Positions 55,421 through 64,000 of a stretch of DNA of 64,000 bases are shown one piece after another. The notes beneath the pieces are model-generated. The model saw only the letters and a list, made by a program, of their open reading frames with translations, was not told where the DNA came from and ran no database searches. The translations under genes and the position numbers were made by a program. The number at the start of each line of letters is the position of its first letter. Positions within the stretch are counted from its first letter, which is position 1. The stretch is from Porphyra umbilicalis (taxonomy: Eukaryota; Rhodophyta; Bangiophyceae; Bangiales; Bangiaceae): contig KV918791.1 of NCBI GenBank assembly GCA_002049455.2, positions 361,830 through 425,829 on the forward strand. Reading direction: 5' to 3'.

Positions 55421-55484
55421 TACAGTCATTATTCGCATATGTGCCATTCACTTGGAGAGCATGCTCTACAAGTTAATGGCCCCC
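55421..55484 (+). mobile_element. Truncated third copy of the 158-bp MITE
   Basis: Matches the first ~64 bases of copy 1, from tacagtcattattcgc through the internal palindrome, then ends just before the copia target duplication. The remaining part is absent on the far side of the copia element. Confidence 0.75.
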
Positions 55485-55490
55485 AGACAG

Positions 55491-55757
55491 TATTAGGCGT
55501 GGCCTGAAGGCCACGGCCAGCGATGGCACGTGCCGACCGCCATCGAGCCGATGGGCGGCGAGATTGTGAGTGACGGGATTGCATGACAGGACTGGTGACA
55601 GCGGGACTGGAGAGCATTGTGATGCGTGTCAGCGAGAGTCGGCGATTGGTAACAGGTGATTCCCCAGTGGCCCGCGGGGCCGCTAGAGGGGAGATATGAG
55701 GTGGCTGTGGCGCCGCCACGGCCATCCATCGTAAACGACAACGTGCACGACTTGACA
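55491..55757 (+). repeat. Left LTR (267 bp)
   Basis: Begins tattaggcgtggcctg (the canonical TG start mutated to TA) and ends cgacttgaca. Confidence 0.95.
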
Positions 55758-55771
55758 GGTTATGGGCCCAG
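55758..55771 (+). promoter_or_regulatory. Primer binding site, half-tRNA-iMet type
   Basis: ggttatgggcccag directly abuts the left LTR. It matches the Drosophila copia primer site, which pairs with the anticodon-arm region of initiator tRNA-Met and not with the tRNA 3' end. The pol frame's ATG (55762) overlaps it. Confidence 0.75.
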
Positions 55772-58700
55772 AGCCGACGGCGACGATCCAAACGCCACCG
55801 TCCCGACCACTGTGCCCGGTGCGGCACTTCCCTCCCCGCACGTTCAAAATCCCCGAGGTTGTCGACGCCAACCCGGTGCCGTCCACGCCTTGGTCGACTC
55901 ATTCCGCCTCTGTGGTCGGCGCCCGCTCCGGTGGTGCACCTCCGCGCACGGCGTGGATGATTGATTCGGGCGCCACCAACCACATGCAGATCACGCGCTC
56001 TGGCTCCACGACGTACGCCCCGACACCGTCGGATGTGACCATTGCCAACGGTGAGTCCCTACCCGCGCCGGGGCACGGCTCCGTCACACTGTCTACCAGC
56101 CTGGGTGGTATTGTAACCCTTGGTCACGCCCTGTACGTGCCCGGCATCACTGTAAACCTGCTGTCTGTACGGGCGATGGCCAAGCGCGGCAAGGTCACGT
56201 TCGAGGGCGACACCGTGACGATTGAGCAGGACGGCCACGTCGTGGCCCTGGGGCGCGTCGACGACAACGACCAGTACATGTTTGAGGGCGCCACAATCAA
56301 CCCGACGGCCATGTCCGCGCGCGCCCCTCGCCCCGTCGTCCCGCCTGCTGCCGTGCTGTCGGCCGCAGTCGCTTATGGAAAGGTTGGCCCCGTACGCCAC
56401 CTGTGGCACCGCCGGATGGGCCACCTTGGCAACGCAAATGTGGCCAAGCTAGCCAAGCTCGTGACCGGAATGACGCTCCAGGCATCGGAAATCAAGGCTG
56501 TGGAGGGGGCGCCATACCGTGCGTCGAGGCGCGCATGACACACCGCCCGCACGACACCGACCACACCGAGACGGTCAAGCTAGAGAAGCTGCACGTGAAC
56601 CTCGTCGGGCCACTAGACCCCTCTGAGGGCGGCGTGGTGCACTTCATGTCTGCCCTCGATGACAACACCGAGATGGGGTTCGCCACCCCCTTGAAACGGA
56701 AGGCCGACGCCGGCCGGGCGTTGCAAGATTGGATTAAGCACCTGGAGTTGCAGACGGGGCTCAAGGTCAAGACCCTCCGGTGTGACGGGGCGGGGGAGCT
56801 CGTTGGCAGCGCAGATTTGCAGGCGTTCTTAAAGCGGACGGGCCTTGAAGTCGAGACTTCCGCCCCCTACACGCCCCAGATGAACGGCAAGGCCGACCGC
56901 CTCAACCGCAATATCGACGAACGGCTGCGTGCTGTCCTGTTGGAGTACAGGTTGGACAAGGCGCTGTGGGCGGAGATCTTGATGGCCTTGTTCTTCCTGC
57001 GCAACCGCTCCCCGTCGTCCGACGGCACGACGACACCGTACGAGCGATTATACGGCTCGAAGCCGGACGTGTCCCACTTCAAAGTCCTGGGGAGTGCCGC
57101 TTACGCGTTGCAGCCCCGGGGGTCCACCTCCAAGCTCGCTGCTCGTACGCTGCTCGGCACCGTCGTTGGCTACGCGGCCGGCGGCCATGCCCTGCGGATC
57201 CGGTCGTCGGCCACCAGCAAGATCCTAGTCTGCCGCGACGTAGTGGCGGAAGAGACCCTGCCCCGCACGCCCGTCAACCCCAGTGCCCTTCCCGTGTGTT
57301 TGTACCTGCCCGACCGCTGGTCGGACAGCGCTTCCACGGTTAGTTCGAGTGGGGGTGACGGGGGGGGCGTGGGCGTGCCTGGGCCGGCGTACGTGCCTGG
57401 AGATGTGCTGTGTAAGGACGAGCCCGCCGCAAGCGGCATCGATGCGCCGACGGCTACGGAGCCATCCCCCCAGGATCAGGGCGACGACGGCCCTGTCCCC
57501 TCGTCCGACATGGCCACGGCCGCGGCGCCCGCTGCGGGCCACGGCTACTTCCTCCGGCACCGGGCCGCATCGGACAAGCCAAGCTCGGCCGCAATGGTGG
57601 CGACCGGTGTCCCCACGCCGGCGTCGCTGCTGCCCATGACGGTCGACGAGGCCATCGCACGCCCCGACTGGAACGCGGCGCACCCGAAGACACGCGCTGA
57701 GGCGCTTGCTCGCCCCGACGCATTCCTCTGGCAGGAGGCCATGGACTCAGAGATGGACGGCCTGCGTGCCGCCAAGGCATGGGAACTCATGGAACTGCCG
57801 CGTGGCGCGATGGTGACGGGGGGCCGTTGGGTCTTTGCCTACAAGCGGGACGCCGACGGCACCGTCATGCGGTACAAGGCTCGCTACGTGGCGCACGGGT
57901 ACAAACAGCGATCGGGCATCGACTACAACGACGTGTGGGCGCCGTGCCCCGCCCGGGCGATGGTCCAAGCGGTCCTGTCGTTGGTAGCCGCCCAAGACCT
58001 AGAAATGCACATCGTGGATATCAAGGCGGCATACCTCAACGCGCCAATGGACGTGCCAGTGTACATAAACCAACCTGAGAGCTACAAGGAGGGGCGCGAC
58101 GGTACAGTCGCGCTCCTGCGTCAAGCACTGCACGGCTGCAAGCAGGCGGGGCGCCTGTGGGGCGACCACGTTCACGCAACCCTGACGAAGGCTGGGGCGG
58201 TGCGATCCACGGCTGACCCAACGCTTTACATCTGGGCCCATCCCGACCATGGTACCATCCGCATCCTCGTCCACGTGGATGACATCGCAATCACAGCGAG
58301 GACGCTGCAGGGCGCCAGCGCCGCCAAGGGGGTCATCCTGACAACCTACAAGGGGCGTGACCTCGGAGCAGCAACGACCTTCCTGGGTATGAAGCTCGAG
58401 CGGGATCGGGCCGCCGGCACGCTCAAGCTCAGCTGCCCGGGAGTAACGATGGCCCTGATTAACGAGTTCGGCATGACCGAGGCCAAGCCCAACAAGCAGC
58501 CCATGGCACCCGGTACTACCCCGCTTCGCTCTGGGGAGAACCTCCTCGCGGACGGTAAGCGGTACGACGAGCTCATCGGTAGCCTGCTGTACTTGTCGAC
58601 ATCCACGCGACCGGACATTTCCTACGCCGCCGGGGTGCTCGCGTGCTACATGGCAAGCCCCGAGGACGATCACTGGGGCGCGGCCAAGGGTGTGCTCCGT

Positions 58701-59249
58701 TACGTAGCTGGCATCCCGGCCGACGGGCTATTGTACCAAGCGGGGGAGCGCATCGCTGGTGCTTTCGACGCAGACCATGGCGGTTGCCGAGACACGCGCC
58801 GGTCGACCACTGGCTGGGTGTTCACGTGGAATGGGGCAGCCGTATCGTGGGCCAGAAAGAGGCAGCCGACGGTGCCAACCTCCACGGCAGAGGCTGAGTA
58901 TGTGGCAGCGGCGGCGGCAACCCGGGAGGCGCTCTGGCTATGGAAGCTGATGGCCGACCTCGGGGAGCCGCCCGCACCCATCCGGATCGCAGAGGACAAC
59001 CAGGCTTGTCTCGCTCTCATCTCCAACCCCGAGATGACGGGGCGTACCAAACACATTGACATTGCGCACCACATGGCGCGTGAGCGGGCCGCCATGGGTG
59101 AGGTCGCGTTCCACTACACCCCCGGCGCGGAGATGATAGCGGACGGCCTCACCAAGGCTCTGGCGGGGTCAGCCTTCATCCCCTTTCGTGACGGCATGGG
59201 CATGTACGCGGGAGCACCGGCCGGGGGCGAGCACTCGGGGCGCCTCTGA
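55762..59249 (+). pseudogene. Copia pol polyprotein with one frameshift and no gag
   Basis: The first frame, 55762-56538, carries the protease active site (WMIDSGATNHM, Asp codon 55963) and the GAG-pre-integrase block (LWHRRMGHLGNANVAKL). The phase changes near 56500-56520, inside the CxxC part of the HHCC zinc finger. The second frame then runs unbroken to 59249. Integrase: LRCDGAGEL and APYTPQMNGKADRLNR, where the usual catalytic Glu is Asp (codon 56895). Reverse transcriptase: DIKAAYLNAPM and VHVDDIAI (codons 58278-58283), with His instead of the usual Tyr before VDD. RNase H: AFDADHGGCRDT, STAEAEYVAA, EDNQACLAL and RTKHIDIAHH. Only ~65 residues precede the protease motif, so no capsid or zinc-knuckle region exists. 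The single break and high LTR identity suggest recent loss of function or a non-autonomous copy. Confidence 0.92.
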
Positions 59250-59290
59250 CAAACGACGGACCAGCCATGCAGGCCGCGGCCGTGGGGGAG

Positions 59291-59557
59291 TGTTAGGCGT
59301 GGCCTGACGGCCACGGCCAACGATGGCACGCGCCGACCGCCATCGAGCCGATGGGCGGCGAGATTGTGAGTGACGGGATTGCGTGACAGGACTTGTGACA
59401 GCGGGACTGGAGGGCATTGTGATGCGTGTCAGCGAGGGTCGGCGATTGGTAACGGGTGATTCCCCAGTGGCCCGCGGGGCCGCTAGAGGGGAGATATGAG
59501 GTGGCTGTGGCGCCGCCACGGCCATCCATCGTAAACAACAACGTGCACGACTTGACA
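59291..59557 (+). repeat. Right LTR (267 bp)
   Basis: Begins tgttaggcgtggcctg and ends cgacttgaca; same length as the left LTR. Confidence 0.95.
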
Positions 59558-59562
59558 GACAG

Positions 59563-60388
59563 GGTTGTAAGATTTCGACGAAATCATCATTGATGGTTTC
59601 TTTTCTCAATAATTATCAATAATTATCGTTCATGGTTACAGAAACCATCAGCCCGACTTTTTCTGTACTTAATTTAAGAAAGACATGACTCGTGTCTCGT
59701 CGGACAGTCTGTTTGTTCTCGTTCGGTACGTCTCTCGCGCCCCTCCACACAATGCCTATGCCACAGGTGGCCGACGTTGCGTCGCCTCGAGAAAGCACCG
59801 TAGGTCACCCTATCCCTCCCTGATGGAGCGTGAATCGCTGTATGCAGTCCCCACAATGCCCAAAATAGCAACAGCCGACAGCGGAGGCAGAGCGGTAGGA
59901 CAGCGGCAGGGCGACCTTCTCTGCGATTGGGCTCCAGCAGTTTCAGTTCGAGTCCCAGGGGCAGTACCATCTACTCTGATGCTCCCAGACAGCGCGCATT
60001 CCCGGAAAGATGCAGTGATGGGGCTCCTCGGTTCCCATCCGCGACGCCTACGCCAATAGGAGGTCTGCAGCGTCGGAGAGGTCTCCTCGCTGCCCCCCAG
60101 CTGACACTCACACTGGCGTTCGAACACTTTCGCACTGCCGTGCGCCCCCCCGCGGCCGGCCGTCGCCCCGCCGCCTACCCCTCCGCCGCCGCTGGCTGCC
60201 CCCCTGCAGCGGGTCAACCCCCCGAAGCCGGCCATCCCTGCGCTGCCGTCCACCCCCCCGTTGCTGGCCACCTCTCTCCCGCTGGCCTCCACCTGGGTTT
60301 GCGCGACGCAGGCCGGGAGCAATTGGAAGGGCTGAGGAGAGCGCATAAAGACGGGGCGGACCGCGGCGACAATAGCGCCGTTGGTGTG
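59563..60388. other. Region between copia element and hAT transposase remnant
   Basis: Starts with an AT-rich stretch containing a repeated caataattat motif (59608-59632). After 60,100 it is Pro/Ala-coding-like and open in phase with the transposase, but without recognised domains. Confidence 0.4.
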
Positions 60389-62508
60389 ATGGGCGCCTCC
60401 AAGGACCCGGTGTGGGAGTTCTTCACTCCAGGTACGCGGCCTAAGTCCTTCAAGTGCAAGTTTTGCCAACTGGAGCTGTATGGAAACCCCACTGTGCTCA
60501 AACGACACATGGTGGGATCCAAGTGCAATCCTCCCGCTGAGGTGCGACGCGTATTGCTGCAGAAGCTGGTCTCAAACAAGCGTAAGGCCGGCGACGGTAG
60601 GCTCGAAGCTGATCTGGCCGACTTGGAAGCGGATAGCGTGACGGCTGCGTCCCATAGCAAGAGTGCTCGCAAGGGTCTTCCAGTGAGCTCCACTGGTGCC
60701 CGGTCCACATCCACGACCGGTCCGCTGTCATCCTTCGTCAAGGTGCTGACGCAGAAGCAAGTGGAGGCATTGGACTCTATGTGCGCCAAGTGGATCTGCC
60801 GCAACGCGCTGCCATTATCAACGACCGAGTCCTCCTCTTTTCGCGCCTTCGCCCGGGCCCTTAAACCTGCGTATAAGCCCCTATCACGCTGGTCCTTGGC
60901 TGGGCCGCTCTTAGACAAGGATTTCAAGGAGCTGTCGCTGCTGGTGGAGTCATTCATCAAGCGTTGCGTGCGGGACGGGACGGTTGTGATCGGCGGTGAC
61001 GGCTGGTCTGACCGGCTGATGAACAGCGTCTACAATATGCTGCTGTTCGTGCCCCAGCCGCTCTACGTCGAGACGAAGGTGTGCGGGGAGAGCAGACACA
61101 CGGCGGAGAACACGGCCGCCTTTTTTGCGGAGCGCATCAACTCGCTGGGACCGCGCAATGTGTGTGCATTTGTGTCGGATACCGAGAACAAGATGAAGGC
61201 CGTGTGGGACTTACTTCAAACGCGCTACCCCTGGATCGTGATCATTCCGTGCGCCGCCCATTGTCTTGACCTCCTCTTTGCGGACATTTGCAAACACTCC
61301 TGCGTGTCGCGTCCCCTCGCCTTTTGCAGCAGCATGACGCGGTACTGGCGGCTCCACGGCTTCCCCAAGGCCGTGCTCGAGCGGTGCCAGAAGACCGAGT
61401 ACGGCTGCGTGCGGCAACTGCAGCGCCCCGGGGCCACCCGCTGGAAGTCCCAGCTGAGTGCTGTGGCGGCGCTGCTCAATACCCAGAGCGCAATGGAGAA
61501 GGCCGTGGTGGAAACCACGTTTAAGGAAGAATGCCTGTTGAAGCGGTCGGTGGAGCAGCGCAAGGTGGCCGCGGAAGCTGCCCTGGCGGTGAAGCGGGAT
61601 GTCAATTGGGAGGAGCTCGGCATCGTCGTCAAGCTGCTCCAGCTTTCCGTCTGCACCAGCATTTATACCACTTTGACTACCCTGCATCCAGCGAGCAGCT
61701 GCTGTTCAAGCAACACGTCTTTCTGTCGCTGCGGGAGCGCAAACGTACACCCTCCGCCCTGTGCACACCCTCGCCTACATCCTAGATTCGCGATATGTAG
61801 ACCGCGTGGACCAGGCCGCCGCCGGCGAGATGTCGGCCGCTTTTGGTCTTCTCAAGTCGTTGGCCACTGCACGCGACGTCAAGCATGTTATGAACGTGCA
61901 CGGTCTTGACAACGAGGCCGACCTGCTGGCCACCTACGAGCGCGCTGCATCGGCGGCCATCATGGCCGAGTACACCGCTTTCCGGTCCAAAGCTGTCGGA
62001 GTCATGGTCCTGGAGGAGGCTTGGGAGGAGAACACCATCGCCAGCCCTCGGCAGTGGTGGGTGTTGTGGGGGTCGGCTGTACCGCACCTGCAGGCCGTGG
62101 CAGTCAATTATCATAAACATGCCGGTAGGGTTTGCGGCCGGGAAGCGGTCCTTCTCTAATGCAGCACACATCCAGAGCAAGCTAAGGACGAGGCTCTCCT
62201 ACGAAAGACTGCACCAGCTCCTGTACGTGTACTACAACTCCCGCGTGCTCCCCGACGAGCCGGTCTTCTCGAGCGGCCTTCTGGGACGAGGAGAGGGCGC
62301 GTTGCCAGACGTTGGAAGCCAGGAGATTGAGCTGGGCAGGGCCGAAGACGGTCCCATTGATGTAGAGGAGGACGAGATGGGGATGGGAGCCGTCGCTGAG
62401 CTGCTGGCTGCTGATCTGGAGGAGGAGGGCAGTGACGACTGTGCTTGCGACGATACTGACCAGGACGGAGCTGGTCAGCCCGCAACGCAGCAGTCAACGA
62501 CACGTTGA
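60389..62508 (+). pseudogene. BED-finger hAT transposase, decayed
   Basis: The ATG at 60389 begins MGASKDPVWEFFTPG and leads into a BED-type finger (FKCKFCQLELYGNPTVLKRH with the final Cys in MVGSKC). A DUF659/hAT core follows: VIGGDGWSDRLMNSVYNMLL, FVSDTENKMKAVWDLLQTRY and IPCAAHCLDLLFADI, then PGATRWKSQL. The frame of the core is open to 61909, but similarity leaves it near 61640. Further pieces lie in other phases: FDYPASSEQLLFKQH (61,673 on), HTLAYILDSRYVDRVD (61,762 on) and the hAT dimerisation block KRSFSNAAHIQSKLRTRLSY with LLYVYYNSRVL (62,140 on), ending in an acidic tail at 62508. At least two or three frame changes without good splice sites argue for a pseudogene. Terminal repeats were not found. 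Confidence 0.82.
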
Positions 62509-64000
62509 TTGATTCCGACGTGGGTCAGTGGGCGCGGGGCGGGACGCGGGTGAGCGTGCATGCGTGACGTACTCTTGTCGCCGTGGCAGGCATTGGAGAA
62601 TAGGAACCATTTTTAGCACTCAATTTTGACTCGAAAAGCAGCCTCCCCCTCAGCTAGCATCTGCAACGTAGATGACATCGTGCTCACCAGTCGGAGCGAG
62701 AAAACCCCTGTATTTTTTTCACGTATAGCCGGCGGCCGCGCCCCCACCACGTCAGGGTGGCTCTCGACCAACGACGCCTATGACAGGGATTTCGGGCGAA
62801 GGAGGAAGAGCTATCCGTCGGCGATTACTGGCGCCGACGCGCCGGCGGCAACGGTGGCCGATGTGGCCGCCGCGCCAGAACTGTCGTGGGCACCACCGAC
62901 ACTAATCGCCACGCCCCCACACGCGACGGCGGCGACAGCCGCGGCACGTGCGGAATGCGCCGCTCTCAGCCGCACTGCACATCGCGAAATCGAGGAAAAC
63001 GAGCTTGAACGGATCGCTTCCGGGTTTCTTTGCACTTCTGGTCATGACATTCTATTTGGTGCTGGTAACAGATAACGTGCACTCAACTTCTCGACCTTCG
63101 TGCAGCGATCTGCTTTGTGATATTTTTAATACAGGTTGATAAGGATAGGTAGACACTTCCTGAGACATCTTGCGAGCGATCCAATAAGGATCGCTCTGCA
63201 ACCTCTCCCCTTCAGCAATGTTCTGGCAGTCGCTGCAATGATGGCCTGCACGTCGGTGGCTTCATGGAAAGAGAACGACGCATACTAGCTGTAGTACCAC
63301 AATCTAGGGGGTTACCTCAGAAGGAGGGAAGTAACGGCCGTCTCAGCCGCTCGCGCGACACCCGCTATGGGACTCGAGGTCCGGGAAGTCGGGCCGATCG
63401 AAACGCCAAGACATCGAGACACGGTTTACTTGCCGGCGACGACGGTGCCTCCCACCGTCGTCGCCCTTCGTCCTAAAAGGGCGGAAACCGTCGCCCGGGC
63501 CCAATTTCCCCAAATGGGAATTGACCCGGGCCGTCACCAACCAATGCAGATAATTCCCTCCATGCATGTCAAGTCCCCCGAGGCGATCATTACAGACGAG
63601 GGGGAGAAACCGTCCCGCGCGCAACGCGCTGCACCCGCCGCGTGGCGCCCGGTCGGCCGTCGCCTGCCGCGCCCTCTCGGGCGCGCCAGCGCCCGCTCGG
63701 GCGCGCCAACCCGGCCTCCCGCGGGGCCCGCGTGCCGGGCGCGGCGGATCGGGTGCGCTCCCTCAAGGGGCCCGAGCCGGGCAGCGGGGCCGCCCCCTCG
63801 CCCCGCCATCCCGCGTCGCCAACCCGTCGGCCACCACCGCCGCTGGCGTCGCCCCCACGCGTCGGGGACCGACGTCCCCCGCCGTCGCCGTCGTCCCCGC
63901 GGTGGCCCCCTGGCGCCTAGGGGGGCCCCGTAGTACTACATCCCCTTCGGCTGAGATGGAGCCGTCCCCGGCGACGCCTCCCGATAGCCCCGTCGGGGCT
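62509..64000. other. Right end of window, no supportable gene
   Basis: A plus-strand frame around 62,760-63,075 (ECAALSRTAHREIEENELER) has protein-like composition but no proper start or family. From 63,620 the sequence is very GC-rich with short repeats such as ctcgggcgcgcca. A gene may continue beyond the window edge. Confidence 0.35.

Larger units (their letters stand above)
55486..59562 (+). mobile_element. Ty1/copia LTR retrotransposon with 5-bp target duplication
   Basis: The LTRs are 55491-55757 and 59291-59557. Target duplication gacag is at 55486-55490 and 59558-59562. The order protease, integrase, reverse transcriptase, RNase H is that of copia elements. The primer site directly follows the left LTR and a purine tract (gtgggggag, 59282-59290) precedes the right LTR. 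By eye the LTRs differ at about ten positions, roughly 96 percent identity. No gag domain is present, and pol has one frame break. Confidence 0.95.

Noticed and set aside
55421-55490. Copia inserted into the middle of MITE copy 3
   Set aside because: The missing half of the MITE is not present beyond the right LTR, so truncation came from some other event.
63620-64000. rDNA spacer or rRNA fragment at the GC-rich right edge
   Set aside because: No conserved rRNA core segment was recognised; the sequence is simple GC-rich repeats.

Overview
The window looks like nuclear DNA of a GC-rich, intron-poor red alga, most likely a bangiophyte of the Porphyra/Pyropia kind. This is inferred from gene content: a phycobilin lyase (CpcS/CpeS type) and a plastid fibrillin sit beside eukaryotic genes with GT-AG introns (two COX5B copies, LSG1, TFB5, plant-type L-galactonolactone dehydrogenase). 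The sequence is very rich in G and C, with long C and G homopolymers. No rRNA gene, tRNA gene or CRISPR array was recognised.

Layout. 0.6-8.5 kb is a compact housekeeping block: phycobilin lyase (+), MenA-like phytyltransferase (-), a tail-to-tail pair of COX5B genes whose second exons are almost identical inverted copies, and a fibrillin (+). 9-21.9 kb is a probable KDZ-superfamily DNA transposon of about 13 kb. It carries a transposase (+, broken by one in-frame TGA), a Ulp1/SENP-type cysteine protease (-) and two minisatellites, and a short inverted repeat marks its likely ends. 22.1-27.4 kb is a second housekeeping block: LSG1 (+), TFB5 (-) and GLDH (-). 28.3-30.7 kb is a Pro/Ala/Arg/Ser-rich low-complexity locus that may encode a protein but changes frame at homopolymers. 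31-42.6 kb is GC-rich DNA with one unrecognised acidic reading frame and a 252-bp tandem repeat.

43.9-48.2 kb holds two spliced secretory genes facing each other: an LPMO-like secreted protein with a C-terminal beta-rich domain, and a Cys/Lys/Tyr-rich secreted protein. They lie between two nearly identical, inversely oriented 158-bp MITEs. 50.7-54.5 kb is a nested transposon: a 632-bp MITE split by a 3.2-kb hAT-type element with a perfect 8-bp target duplication, which itself contains a second copy of the same MITE. 55.5-59.6 kb is a near-complete Ty1/copia LTR retrotransposon with 267-bp LTRs, a 5-bp target duplication, a half-tRNA-iMet-type primer site, no gag and a frameshifted pol. 60.4-62.5 kb is a decayed BED-hAT transposase. 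The rest shows no supportable gene.

The housekeeping genes serve plastid light harvesting and photosystem I cofactor synthesis (CpcS, MenA, fibrillin), mitochondrial respiration and ascorbate synthesis (COX5B, GLDH), ribosome export (LSG1) and transcription/repair (TFB5). There is no sign of an operon. The right half of the window is dominated by mobile DNA.
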